A stretch of 15,120 nucleotides of DNA from NIOZ-UU13 sp964653075 (GCA_964653075.1 CAZZAX010000138.1:1-15120); one strand, 5' to 3'. Shown: positions 1 through 7,696, counted from the stretch's first letter. Numbers and translations: made by a program. The notes: generated by a model from the letters alone, not told the origin.

Positions 1-468
1 TTCCCGACAAAACACAGCAAAGGCTCTGTCGGTTTCAGCGTAATTGAAAAGCGAAAAAAGCTAAAACCCGAGTACATCGGCCTGACTGGCCCGCAAATCG
101 TCGAGTTAAAAAAACAGGGCATCGAAATAGATTACCCGCTGGAGATTCCGATTGTAAGTTACCTTGGTGATACCCAGTATGTTGACTTTTCCCAGTTAAA
201 ATACATCGCTGAAAGTAAGATTTTAATAGCCGAGTGTACATTTTATGAAGATGAGCATTCCGGCCGGGCCGAAGCGGGAAGACACATGCACATCGACGAG
301 TTTACAACACTGCTTAAAAACCTGCGAAACGAGCACATTGTCGTAACACATACGACACTGCGCACCCCCATGCGCGAAATCCGAAAAATATTAAAAAATA
401 TCCTGCCAAAAGATAAGTACGAAAAAGTTATTTTATTCATGGACAAAAGACCAAGGCAACCTCGTTGA
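1..468 (+). CDS. RNase Z-like MBL-fold metallo-hydrolase (C-terminal part)
   Basis: The reading frame is open from the first base and ends at TGA 466-468, so this is the last 155 codons of a gene that starts outside the window. Its order of motifs matches the C-terminal half of RNase Z-like metallo-beta-lactamase-fold proteins: K-L-K-P-E-Y-x-G-L near residues 21-29, then 'VSYLGDTQ' (a G-D-T metal-ligand strand), 'ILIAECTF', 'RHMHIDEF' and 'IVVTHTTLR', which supply the Asp and His ligands of a di-zinc site. RNase Z matures tRNA 3' ends; related proteins act on other phosphodiesters, so the exact substrate is unknown. The N-terminal HxHxDH motif would lie upstream and cannot be checked. The stop abuts the stop of the opposite-strand gene (TAG complement at 469-471) with no spacer, and no terminator hairpin is visible there. 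An internal ATG at 286 is not a credible start, because conserved sequence continues upstream of it. Confidence 0.8.
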   Translation, partial: FPTKHSKGSVGFSVIEKRKKLKPEYIGLTGPQIVELKKQGIEIDYPLEIPIVSYLGDTQYVDFSQLKYIAESKILIAECTFYEDEHSGRAEAGRHMHIDEFTTLLKNLRNEHIVVTHTTLRTPMREIRKILKNILPKDKYEKVILFMDKRPRQPR

Positions 469-1179
469 CTATTTGGACTTAACTCCATGCGAGTTTGGCT
501 TACGCAGATTGATTAGTACCATCACAAGGATTACAGGTAAAAATATAGACCAAAGAGATTTTGTGTATGTCAAAGCCGCAACTACATGCTGCTGAATATT
601 CATAGGCCGTAATCCTGGAACAGGAATGCAAAAAGCAACCCTAAACACAACAGTCATAATAAGGAATACAAGCAATGCCGTTAAGAGGTACGTTCTTGTT
701 GTTAGTTTTTTAATTTGCTTTTTAAATCCGGGTCTTTGTATTATCAACCAGCAAATGAAATAACCAAGAAAGAAAGTTGTCGTCAAAATTAATATCTGCA
801 AGCCAAAACCAATAAAGCCCAAGCTACGGTAACCAGTTATTCCACTATTGGCAGCAAGTAGGACACAGTCTTTTGATATTGCCGCAGCAAAATGTGTTGC
901 CAGCAGATAAGTAAGGATTCCTGTAATCATCCAAGAAACATTTTGCCTGAATAGTTTGCCGCGGTTTATTTTTTCATACTCCTCGGCGAGGCTGTCCGTG
1001 CTGCCAAGCCGATGAGTAGCAATCAGGAAAGCCTCTTCATCGGACAACTTTAAAGCCGTCAGGTTTTCGATTTCTTCTCGCAAATGGCATTCGAGCTCAT
1101 CTATATCCGAACTGCCAAGTGTTTGTGATTGAGCAAGATTGCTGCGCCACATAGAGATTTTTTCATTTAGGTCAAACAT
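469..1179 (-). CDS. PadR-linked membrane protein with permease-prefix-like N-terminus
   Basis: This is a 236-residue protein of unknown function. I place the start at ATG 1177-1179 (MFDLNEK) because GGAGAG lies 6 nt before it; the longer frame to 1227 would add residues encoded inside padR. Residues 1-72 are soluble and helical, with a W-R-x-x-L and D-E-E-A pattern like the 'permease prefix domain 1' segments found next to PadR regulators. Four hydrophobic segments follow (about 81-101, 118-147, 162-182 and 207-225), and the C-terminus is basic. The gene overlaps the padR gene by 13 nt (1167-1179), which implies translational coupling and a shared transcript from the promoter at 1548-1575. 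PadR partners are often transport or stress membrane proteins whose level the repressor controls. No ABC ATPase is encoded beside it, so a transport role is not supported here. Confidence 0.8.
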   Translation of the reverse strand: MFDLNEKISMWRSNLAQSQTLGSSDIDELECHLREEIENLTALKLSDEEAFLIATHRLGSTDSLAEEYEKINRGKLFRQNVSWMITGILTYLLATHFAAAISKDCVLLAANSGITGYRSLGFIGFGLQILILTTTFFLGYFICWLIIQRPGFKKQIKKLTTRTYLLTALLVFLIMTVVFRVAFCIPVPGLRPMNIQQHVVAALTYTKSLWSIFLPVILVMVLINLRKPNSHGVKSK

Positions 1180-1508
1180 GGTCCACTCTCCCATAATTGC
1201 CTTAAAGTTGAATAAACAACTTTCCATTGGTTCTGTTGTTCTTTTAGCGCTCTGGTTCCTTCTTTCTTGATTTTATAGTATTTTCGTTTGCGCCCTGTTT
1301 TAGATTCGCGCCACTTTGACTGAATCAATTTCTGTTCTTCCAGTCGATGCAGCACAGGATAAAGCATACCGTCGGTCCATTGCATTTGCCCGCCGGACAA
1401 TTTATGAACGCGCTTTATTATGGCATAGCCGTAATTCTCGCCTTCCGAAAGAATTGAAAGTACCAACGGTGTGGCCGAAGCGGCAACTAAATCCTTTGAA
1501 ATAGCCAA
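1167..1508 (-). CDS. PadR-family transcriptional repressor
   Basis: A 113-residue winged-helix regulator. The family hallmarks are in order: 'PLVLSIL' helix 1 (residues 14-20), 'YGYAIIKRV' (26-34), 'LYPVLHRLEEQKLI' recognition helix and turn (49-62), then the wing 'GRKRKYYKI' (72-80) and a short C-terminal helix (about 84-105) that normally dimerises. Length is typical of the short PadR subfamily. The start is TTG (1506-1508), supported by GGAGAG at 1515-1520 with a 6-nt gap. The gene is first in a two-gene operon and overlaps its membrane-protein partner by 13 nt. PadR proteins bind inverted repeats containing ATGT/ACAT; such a repeat lies over this gene's own -10 region (1544-1564), so autorepression is likely. 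The inducing signal is unknown. Confidence 0.92.
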   Translation of the reverse strand: MAISKDLVAASATPLVLSILSEGENYGYAIIKRVHKLSGGQMQWTDGMLYPVLHRLEEQKLIQSKWRESKTGRKRKYYKIKKEGTRALKEQQNQWKVVYSTLRQLWESGPCLT

Positions 1509-1514
1509 TTTTAT

Positions 1515-1520
1515 CTCTCC
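1515..1520 (-). promoter_or_regulatory. Ribosome binding site of padR, fixes a TTG start
   Basis: On the minus strand GGAGAG stands 6 nt before TTG 1508. No ATG or GTG in frame has a comparable site, which decides the non-AUG start. Confidence 0.7.
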
Positions 1521-1543
1521 AACAAATAATACCTAAAACACCT

Positions 1544-1564
1544 ATACATAATACCTCTATGTAT
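1544..1564. promoter_or_regulatory. Inverted repeat, probable PadR operator
   Basis: ATACATA (1544-1550), a 7-bp spacer and TATGTAT (1558-1564) form a perfect 7-bp dyad. It contains ACAT...ATGT elements like those known to be bound by PadR repressors, and it overlaps the -10 box of the padR promoter. Binding would block RNA polymerase, so autoregulation is inferred from position and sequence. Confidence 0.6.
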
Positions 1565-1575
1565 TAGTTTGTCAA
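1548..1575 (-). promoter_or_regulatory. Sigma-70-type promoter of the padR operon
   Basis: On the minus strand there is a perfect -35 TTGACA (1570-1575), a 16-bp spacer and TATTAT (1548-1553, five of six matches to consensus). Transcription would begin near 1540, about 30 nt before the TTG start. The inverted repeat at 1544-1564 covers the -10 box and part of the spacer. Confidence 0.7.
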
Positions 1576-1715
1576 CAAAAAATATGTTTTTTCCAAAAAA
1601 TATTTAAACGCTCTTTTGGGCGAATTGTTAAGATGATACTTATGCAGCAAAGGCTTGCCGTGTTCGAGGTTTATTCAGAAACTATATATTCAGGTTGGTA
1701 TAAAACGAAGGAACA

Positions 1716-3260
1716 ATGAAGATGGACTATTCAATAATCAGAAGTAATCGGCGTATCCTTTACTGGATTCTCTGCGTATACTGTCTGGCGATATACGTTC
1801 CATTCCTTCGCGCCGAAGATATGAAACCAGCCAGGAAATACGATTACAACTGGGCATCCCTAAAGAGCCATCCCGTTCCAAAGTGGTTCGATGATGCCAA
1901 GTTCGGAATCTTCATCCATTGGGGGCCATACAGTGTCCTGGGCTATCGCAAAGGCGGCAGAGGCTACTCTGAGCATACACCAAAAGAAATCTATCGCAAC
2001 CCCGGGCACTATTACAAATTCATGAAAGAAACCTACGGCGCACACCCGCCCCAGTTCGGGTATAAGGATATTATCCCCCTGTTCAAGGCTGAAAAATGGG
2101 ACCCTGATAAATGGGCGGAATTATTTCACAAAGCCGGCGCCAGATATGTGGTCCTGACGGCAGAACATCATGACGGGTATGCGCTGTGGGATTCGGACCT
2201 GACTCAATGGTGCGCGATGAAAATCGGTCCGAAGCGCGACCTCGTCGGTGAGCTGGCTAAAGCCGTCCGCAAGAGAGGCATGAAGTACGCCCCATCCTAT
2301 CACAGAGAACGCCACACGGGTTTTTTCGCCGTGGAAAAATACGCCATAAAAAGTCCGGCTCACCCCGATATTGCCGAGGAAATCGCACGGATGCCGGAAG
2401 CGGCAGAGCTTTACGGACCCTTCGAATACAGCGATGCCTTCATCGAGGATTACGTTGCCCGCTGGAAGGAAATCGAGAAGAAATACAAGCCGGACTTCAT
2501 GTGGATTGATGATGTTCCAATCTTCTACAAGGTCAAGCCCCACCCGCAAACAAAGAAGTTCAGAGATGTCTTCATGTATATGATTGCAGACTTCTTTAAT
2601 GCCGCGGAAGAATGGGGCAAAGAAGTCTATCTTAACAATAAGGGAAAGAACCTGAACTGGCCCGAAGGGCCGGGCTGCCTTGAAAAGGACAACCTTAAGC
2701 TGGAAACCATTGGGCCCAAATGGGAGAATCCGGCCACTCTCGGCACCTCTTACGGATACCTGAAAGCCGAAGAGCTGCGGGACGCATACAAAAGTCCCAC
2801 CGAATTGATTCACTTACTCTGTGATATTGTCAGCAAGAACGGAAACCTCCTGCTCAACATCGGACCAAGAGCCGATGGCACAATTCCTGATGGTATGAAG
2901 CAACGCCTCTTAGCCATTGGTAAGTGGCTTCAAATCAATGGTGAGGCGATTTACGGCACACAGCCCTGGGTCACATTCAAACAGGACACACCGGACCTGA
3001 GGTTTACAACTAAAGGCAAGGTGCTGTTCGCCATCGCACTGGCCAAACCCACAAAGCCCTTCGTAATCCAATCAACTAAAGAATGGAAAGCCGGCTCTGT
3101 TACATCAGTTAAACTGCTCGGTTCGGATACCGCCATCGAATGGAAAGATACGGACAATGGTATCCGCATCACACCCCCGCGAGCATGCCCCGGCAAACAC
3201 GTATGGGTATTCAAAATCGAAAAGAATGCCAACATTTACATAGACAGCAACATACAATAG
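1716..3260 (+). CDS. Alpha-L-fucosidase, glycoside hydrolase family 29, exported
   Basis: A 514-residue GH29 retaining exo-fucosidase, predicted to release terminal alpha-L-fucose outside the cytoplasm. A signal peptide covers residues 1-33 (hydrophobic core 14-30, likely cleavage after L-R-A). Family motifs follow: 'FGIFIHWGPYSV' (63-74), 'LTAEHHDGYALWDS' (147-160), 'PDFMWIDD' (259-266) with Asp265 as the expected nucleophile, 'LGTSYGY' (342-348) and 'NGNLLLNIGPRADGTIP' (375-391). A beta-sandwich-like tail occupies about 415-500. Glu150 replaces the Lys more usual before H-H-D-G, and 'SYHRERHTG' (194-202) differs from the common Y-Y-S-x-x-E-W stretch, so substrate preference may be unusual. 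AAGGA at 1708-1712 is only 3 nt from ATG 1716 but 9 nt from ATG 1722, so the start could be two codons later. No fucose catabolism genes lie nearby. A small lipoprotein gene follows on the same strand. Confidence 0.93.
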   Translation: MKMDYSIIRSNRRILYWILCVYCLAIYVPFLRAEDMKPARKYDYNWASLKSHPVPKWFDDAKFGIFIHWGPYSVLGYRKGGRGYSEHTPKEIYRNPGHYYKFMKETYGAHPPQFGYKDIIPLFKAEKWDPDKWAELFHKAGARYVVLTAEHHDGYALWDSDLTQWCAMKIGPKRDLVGELAKAVRKRGMKYAPSYHRERHTGFFAVEKYAIKSPAHPDIAEEIARMPEAAELYGPFEYSDAFIEDYVARWKEIEKKYKPDFMWIDDVPIFYKVKPHPQTKKFRDVFMYMIADFFNAAEEWGKEVYLNNKGKNLNWPEGPGCLEKDNLKLETIGPKWENPATLGTSYGYLKAEELRDAYKSPTELIHLLCDIVSKNGNLLLNIGPRADGTIPDGMKQRLLAIGKWLQINGEAIYGTQPWVTFKQDTPDLRFTTKGKVLFAIALAKPTKPFVIQSTKEWKAGSVTSVKLLGSDTAIEWKDTDNGIRITPPRACPGKHVWVFKIEKNANIYIDSNIQ

Positions 3261-3366
3261 GAAAGCAAGAATGATACGTAGTCTTGTCATTTCTGTAAAA
3301 ACATAAAAGGTTCTTATAGAGAAAAAATATAATCCGTAGTTAGTTCACGAAATGAGGAGAAATATT

Positions 3367-3789
3367 ATGATGTTCAGATCCCGTTCGCTAATCGTTGCTG
3401 CATGTATGTTCGGTTGCCTGTTCGTCATCTTTGGTTGTCAAAAGAAGCCGGGCAGTGAAGATGCCGGCATTATCCCGGACAATTTGTCTATAGCAGCGCT
3501 TCAAACCCATGCTCGATATATCAAGGCGGTCAATTCGGGAGCACAGGAGCCTTCGGACGAAATTTCAAAAAAATACTGGACTGATGATATTAAAAGGCTC
3601 AATCCGATCAAGGTTTACATGCATCGAAGTAATTTTGTTGTCGTTCAGAAAGCCTCGGCCAACAGGCAAGAGGGCTTGTACATCTCCATGATGATATCAT
3701 CCTACGCACCCCGAAGCGGGGACGATGGCTTCACGTTAACAGATATTGGAAACAGTGTGTATAGGTTCGAAAGAGTTATAGAAAACTAA
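3367..3789 (+). CDS. Small lipoprotein of unknown function
   Basis: A 140-residue protein I do not recognise. An earlier ATG at 3352 is in frame, but GAGGAG at 3354-3359 sits 7 nt before ATG 3367, so I take the later start. The N-terminus is a lipoprotein signal: basic 'FRSRS', a hydrophobic stretch (residues 8-22) and 'VIFGC' with Cys24 as the lipidated residue. The mature part is short and charged, with predicted alpha ('SIAALQTHARYIKAV') then beta segments, ending '...NSVYRFERVIEN'. The fucosidase lies 106 bp upstream on the same strand. A TATAAT at 3328-3333 without a convincing -35 could give separate transcription. The opposite-strand GH130 gene converges on it with a 91-bp gap. Confidence 0.75.
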   Translation: MMFRSRSLIVAACMFGCLFVIFGCQKKPGSEDAGIIPDNLSIAALQTHARYIKAVNSGAQEPSDEISKKYWTDDIKRLNPIKVYMHRSNFVVVQKASANRQEGLYISMMISSYAPRSGDDGFTLTDIGNSVYRFERVIEN

Positions 3790-3880
3790 ACGGCGGAAGA
3801 ATCCGTCTGCCCGCATCGAGTCGAGTATGCTTTTAGCAGGAAGCCCTTATCTTTATAATGAAATCTGTCATAAGAAACAA
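3790..3880. other. Convergent intergenic gap with a weak stem-loop
   Basis: Between two converging genes, GGCGGA-agaa-TCCGTC (3792-3807) can form a six-pair stem with one G-T pair. No T-run follows it on either strand, so I do not call an intrinsic terminator. Confidence 0.3.
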
Positions 3881-4816
3881 TTACATCGGCGCTCTCGAAT
3901 CGGTCAGGCATAGCTCTACAAGCTCGTCAATTACCGCCGTGCCGGCACACATTACCTTGTCCGCCCCGCCCCAGTATAGTTTCAATGTCCCATCTTCCTC
4001 AGGAACAGCGCCGCAGGTAAACACCACGTTGTGCACATAGCCGGTGACTTCCCACGGGTCTTCCGGCTGCAATATCCAGCGGTCGCCGACGCCAAGAACC
4101 TCAGCCGGGTCATCGAGATTATGCAAAGCAGCACCCAGCCGATATACATGGCCGTCCATCGTCGGAAATACACCGTGATAGATACTCAGCCAGCCCTGTT
4201 CGGTGCGAATCGGCGGAGCACCCGGACCTATCTTCATCTCGTCCCAGTGGTAAGGTACGGGCTTCATGACCAGTTTCGAATCACCCCAGTGACGAAGGTC
4301 TGGCGAAAAACTAATCCATATCGACCAGGGACTGATGTCCGAATGAGGCCTGTCAAGCTTGACGTATCTTCCATCGATTTTTTCCGGAAACAGCACGGTG
4401 TTTCTGTAATCAGCCTGCGTGATAAAGGCCACTCTTTCGACCGACTGGAAATCGGTCGTCTTCGCCAGGCCCATACGGACCCCGTGCGCCGAATATGCGC
4501 TGTACGTTATATAATACACATCTTCAATATATGTTATGCGCGGGTCTTCGACGCCGTATTCCTCGTATTCACAAAATACAGGCTTTTTGCTCGGTGTCAT
4601 AAAAGGCTCAGGTCTCGCTTCGAAATTAAAACCGTCCTCACTTTCCGCCAGGCCGATTATGGACCTGCCTGTATCGAGGTGTGAGCGAAACAGCATTATA
4701 TATCGGCCGTCAAATTTCGTAACCCCGGCATTATGAACCGTCTCGACCGGATAGGGAATATCAGCTTTTGTCAGAATGGGATTACCCTCATAACGAGTGA
4801 CAAATTGTGTAGCCAT
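3881..4816 (-). CDS. GH130 beta-mannoside phosphorylase/hydrolase
   Basis: A 311-residue cytoplasmic protein (no signal peptide) with the five-bladed propeller motifs of glycoside hydrolase family 130. They are 'NPIL' (12-15), 'MLFRS' (41-45), 'GLAESEDGFNF' (55-65), 'GVEDPRIT' (88-95) with Asp91 as the expected general acid, 'LFPEKIDGRY' (142-151), 'KIGPGAPPIRTEQGWLSIYHG' broken across 195-215, and 'YWGGAD' (281-286). Known members reversibly phosphorolyse beta-1,4- or beta-1,2-linked mannosides to mannose-1-phosphate, and some hydrolyse. The regiospecificity cannot be read here. AAGGA is 8 nt before ATG. It is the last gene of the minus-strand operon: its start is 21 bp after the GT4 stop. 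This ties it to glycan synthesis or recycling rather than to an evident degradation locus. Confidence 0.9.
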   Translation of the reverse strand: MATQFVTRYEGNPILTKADIPYPVETVHNAGVTKFDGRYIMLFRSHLDTGRSIIGLAESEDGFNFEARPEPFMTPSKKPVFCEYEEYGVEDPRITYIEDVYYITYSAYSAHGVRMGLAKTTDFQSVERVAFITQADYRNTVLFPEKIDGRYVKLDRPHSDISPWSIWISFSPDLRHWGDSKLVMKPVPYHWDEMKIGPGAPPIRTEQGWLSIYHGVFPTMDGHVYRLGAALHNLDDPAEVLGVGDRWILQPEDPWEVTGYVHNVVFTCGAVPEEDGTLKLYWGGADKVMCAGTAVIDELVELCLTDSRAPM

Positions 4817-4837
4817 TATTTACATCCTTGCAAACTT

Positions 4838-5878
4838 TTATGTCTTTTGTTCTTCCCGCCGAAATATTTCCTTATAAACCTTTTCATAACCCGCAGCCAT
4901 ACAGTCAATCGTAAAGTTCTCTTCCACACGCCGCCGGCATTTCCTGCGGTCTATCTGCTCGATTTTACCGACGGCCTCCACCGCCTCTTCAACATTATTA
5001 ACTAAATAGCCCGTTTCTTTGTCCGCCATTACCTCCCGGCAGGAACCCAAATCCATAGCAATAACCGGCACCCCGGCCGCCATCGATTCTGCCATCACCA
5101 GACCAAACCGCTCAGGTATCAGATTTAGATGGATAACGGCACTTGCCTCTTTAAGAAGCGCATCACGCTGCACGGGATTAACCGGGCCTATATATTGAAT
5201 CGAAGAATTATTAATGTGCGGCCTGACGAGATTATCGAAGTATCCCTGGTCCTGAATAATGCCTGCTATTATTAAATCCCTGCCGCACCTTCTTGCCACT
5301 TCAATCGCCAGATGCGTCCCCTTATCATTGTGTATCCGCCCATAATGGACAAGCTTGTCACCCGGCGTTTCGTTAAAGGTAAGGTTGGATAGATCAATCC
5401 CGTTATAAACAGTCGCAAGATAAGGCAGGCCCGCGTCTCTGTCGGAATCGCTGATGGACACATAATAGCTGTCTTTGTGGTCGTGATAAACCCGCAGTAT
5501 ATCCGGATCGGAAAAACCGTGTATGGTAGTCAGCATCGATGTCTTTATAAACGGCAAGTAAGTCAAAGGCAGATAATCGAAATTATTATGAATCAGGTCA
5601 AACTCGTCCGCCCGCTCCATCACCTTGGAAATGTGCAGACAAGTGGAAACCAGCGGGATTTGATTTTTGTCCTCTTCATAACCTCTTTCGACCCAGCCTG
5701 CAAGTTTGGCTTTCGTTACAGATTCCTTTGTCGCAAACAGTGTAATATTTTTCCATCCGCGAGCAACCAGCCCTTCCGTAATATTACTCGCGATAGTCTC
5801 CCACGCACCATAGGCCCGGGGCGGCGTCCGCCAGGCCACCGGCGCCAAAACAGCTATTCGTTTGCTCTTAATATCCAT
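4838..5878 (-). CDS. Glycosyltransferase family 4
   Basis: A 346-residue GT-B fold retaining transferase that moves a sugar from a nucleotide donor to an acceptor glycan or small molecule in the cytoplasm. The N-terminal domain begins 'IAVLAPVAWRTPPRAYGAWE' (residues 8-27), the P-P-x-x-Y-G-x-x-E loop seen in AviGT4-like GT4 proteins. The linker has 'VYNGID' (157-162), and the donor domain carries 'HYGRIHNDKG' (178-187) and the EX7E catalytic motif Glu256-Glu264 ('PERFGLVMAESMAAGVP', 255-271). No membrane segment is present. I chose ATG 5878 because the conserved beta strand begins just after it; an in-frame ATG at 5923 would add 15 residues and shorten the gap to the upstream dehydrogenase to 25 bp. 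It is the middle gene of the operon. The donor could be a product of the adjacent dehydrogenase or GDP-mannose; the sequence does not decide. Confidence 0.88.
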   Translation of the reverse strand: MDIKSKRIAVLAPVAWRTPPRAYGAWETIASNITEGLVARGWKNITLFATKESVTKAKLAGWVERGYEEDKNQIPLVSTCLHISKVMERADEFDLIHNNFDYLPLTYLPFIKTSMLTTIHGFSDPDILRVYHDHKDSYYVSISDSDRDAGLPYLATVYNGIDLSNLTFNETPGDKLVHYGRIHNDKGTHLAIEVARRCGRDLIIAGIIQDQGYFDNLVRPHINNSSIQYIGPVNPVQRDALLKEASAVIHLNLIPERFGLVMAESMAAGVPVIAMDLGSCREVMADKETGYLVNNVEEAVEAVGKIEQIDRRKCRRRVEENFTIDCMAAGYEKVYKEIFRREEQKT

Positions 5879-5948
5879 CCGGCTCGTATTTCCTAAATAT
5901 GTTAATGTGATGATAAGTAACACATCCCTGATTTACTCATCCACTCGT

Positions 5949-7583
5949 TTATCCTTTTCTCACTTCTTCTTTTATTCGCTGGATATGCCCCCTGCCCAGA
6001 CCTTTAACCTCGCAGCCAAGTTCGAAATATCGACGGATTCTCCCATCGTCTAATATGCCGAAGCAATCAATCACCGCCAGCGGCCCGCCCGCCCATTCAA
6101 CTATCTTGTCAGGGTCAAGCTCCTTATAAGGAGCATGTGGTACCGCCAATATGACCGCCCGGACACCGGCAAGTGACGCGGCAAGATCGCTTTGAACCCG
6201 GATATCGACCATATCGTCCTGATTGCGGAAGAACCTGGCCAGGGAGTGACCGGGTGACGGATAAGTATCCTGCTTTTCCAGCTCATACCAGTGCTCGAGA
6301 TAAGGATCGTGCACTCGCATTTCGGCGCCCATCTCAGTCAGCTTTCGAACAACTATCTCCGAGCCGCTGTAACGGGTGTCACCGACATCCTGCCGGTAGC
6401 TCGCTCCGCACAGAAGTACGGACGTACCGGCCACCTGGCGACCCATATTTCGAAGAGCGTCCCTTGTCAATGTCGCCACGTGCAGGCTGCGCGTGTCGTT
6501 AATGTCGATTGCCGCGGTTGTTATCCTGAATATATCGTCATCGAACCCGAGGATATGCTTATACGCCCAGTATCCGAGACCGCCGTCCTTTGGCAAACAG
6601 TACCCGCCGATACCCGGGCCCGGAAATATGATATTACTGTGCGTTGGCCGGACCTTGATGGCCCTGATAACCTTAATCAAATCAACACCGTTGCGCTCCG
6701 CAAACAAACTCCACTCGTCAAGAAACGCCAGCAAAGTAGCACGGAAAGAATTCTCGACGATTTTGGTGGTCTCCGACTCGATGGGACGGTCCATCACAGT
6801 CAGAGGAAATTCTTCGGTGTTCAGCACTTCTTCGAGGAATTTCTCGACTCGCTGCCGTGCCTTCTCATTACAACCCGAGCACACCCGCCAGAAATCCCGT
6901 ATTGACGAAACATAATCCCTGCCGGGCATAACCCGCTCGAAACTGTGGGCCAGCAGCGGTCCTGTTTCGATACCACGGTCGGAAAAGGCTTTTTTCATAA
7001 TAGGCCAGGCAACGAACTCCGTTGTCCCCGGCGCCACTGTCGTTTCAATCAAAGTCAGGCAGCTCGGCGGCACTTTCTCGCCGATAGTTTTGATTGTCGC
7101 TTCCAGGGCTCCCATTTCCACCTTGCCGGTTCGCATATTGCCAAGGTCGTTTTTTGTATAATCGCACTGTACGTCCACAACCACACAGTCGGCCAGCTTC
7201 AGACAATCGCTGTTGTATGTGGCAATGAGTGTTTTTTTCTCGAGCACGCAGCGGGCGATCATCGGCTCGACCTCGGGGTCTTCCGCCTTGACCGGTGATA
7301 TGCCTTGATTAAGCAGTGGAATCTTCCAGTAGCTGCGGACGCTCGGACGCTGACAGCCAATGACGAACTTGCGCAGCTCGCCGCTGTCCTTATCCACGCA
7401 GTCAGCAATAATGGCCGCCATAACCGCCCCCACAAAACCGACGCCCATTACAACAACGACCTCTTTGCCCTCTTCATGGGCCGCTTCCGCCAGAGACTCA
7501 ACACGTTTGAACTCTGCGTCATACTGGTCCTTTTCGGGTACGGCAAATTGTTCACCTGCAGGACTTATCGAATATTCAGCCAT
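5949..7583 (-). CDS. UDP-glucose/UDP-HexNAc 6-dehydrogenase family protein
   Basis: A 544-residue nucleotide-sugar dehydrogenase, which makes a UDP-uronate with two NAD-dependent oxidations. The N-terminal Rossmann motif is 'GVGFVG' (47-52). The fold continues with 'LIETTVAPGTTE' (178-189), 'SFERVMPGRDY' (214-224), 'ETTKIVENSFRA' (271-282; Lys274 and Asn278) and the catalytic Cys329 in 'FPGPGIGGYCLPKDGG' (320-335). The C-terminal substrate/NAD domain has 'CGASYRQDVGDTRYSGSE' (392-409). The motifs are closer to the UDP-ManNAc/GlcNAc dehydrogenase branch than to classic UDP-glucose enzymes, but the substrate is not certain. It is about 100 residues longer than usual: some 40 hydrophilic residues precede the Rossmann motif, and there are insertions near 62-80 and 435-465. 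AGGAG lies 3 nt before ATG 7583. First gene of the operon; a promoter is proposed at 7697-7725. Confidence 0.9.
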   Translation of the reverse strand: MAEYSISPAGEQFAVPEKDQYDAEFKRVESLAEAAHEEGKEVVVVMGVGFVGAVMAAIIADCVDKDSGELRKFVIGCQRPSVRSYWKIPLLNQGISPVKAEDPEVEPMIARCVLEKKTLIATYNSDCLKLADCVVVDVQCDYTKNDLGNMRTGKVEMGALEATIKTIGEKVPPSCLTLIETTVAPGTTEFVAWPIMKKAFSDRGIETGPLLAHSFERVMPGRDYVSSIRDFWRVCSGCNEKARQRVEKFLEEVLNTEEFPLTVMDRPIESETTKIVENSFRATLLAFLDEWSLFAERNGVDLIKVIRAIKVRPTHSNIIFPGPGIGGYCLPKDGGLGYWAYKHILGFDDDIFRITTAAIDINDTRSLHVATLTRDALRNMGRQVAGTSVLLCGASYRQDVGDTRYSGSEIVVRKLTEMGAEMRVHDPYLEHWYELEKQDTYPSPGHSLARFFRNQDDMVDIRVQSDLAASLAGVRAVILAVPHAPYKELDPDKIVEWAGGPLAVIDCFGILDDGRIRRYFELGCEVKGLGRGHIQRIKEEVRKG

Positions 7584-7696
7584 TTACTCCTGTCCCTTTC
7601 AATCGTATGCTCTCATATCTCAAATTATCTTTCGAACATTTCCATTTCGCCGCAGGATAATATTCTCACCTGCCGCAAAGCAAAAAGGAAGCATAC

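Noticed and set aside
469..1508. PadR and membrane protein as part of an ABC exporter
   Set aside because: No ATPase with Walker motifs and no permease domain is encoded nearby; only the prefix-like N-terminus recalls such systems.
2121..2813. 230-residue open frame antisense to the fucosidase gene
   Set aside because: It lies wholly opposite conserved GH29 motifs, has no ribosome binding site or recognisable domain, and such antisense frames are a by-product of codon bias.
3792..3807. Stem-loop between the lipoprotein and GH130 genes as a terminator
   Set aside because: The stem is short, contains a G-T pair and has no T-run on either side.
4031..4684. 217-residue open frame antisense to GH130
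   Set aside because: The opposite strand encodes a complete GH130 with catalytic motifs; this frame has no domain-like sequence.
6291..6905. 204- and 140-residue frames antisense to the dehydrogenase
   Set aside because: They overlap the catalytic region of the dehydrogenase and show low-complexity, non-protein-like composition.
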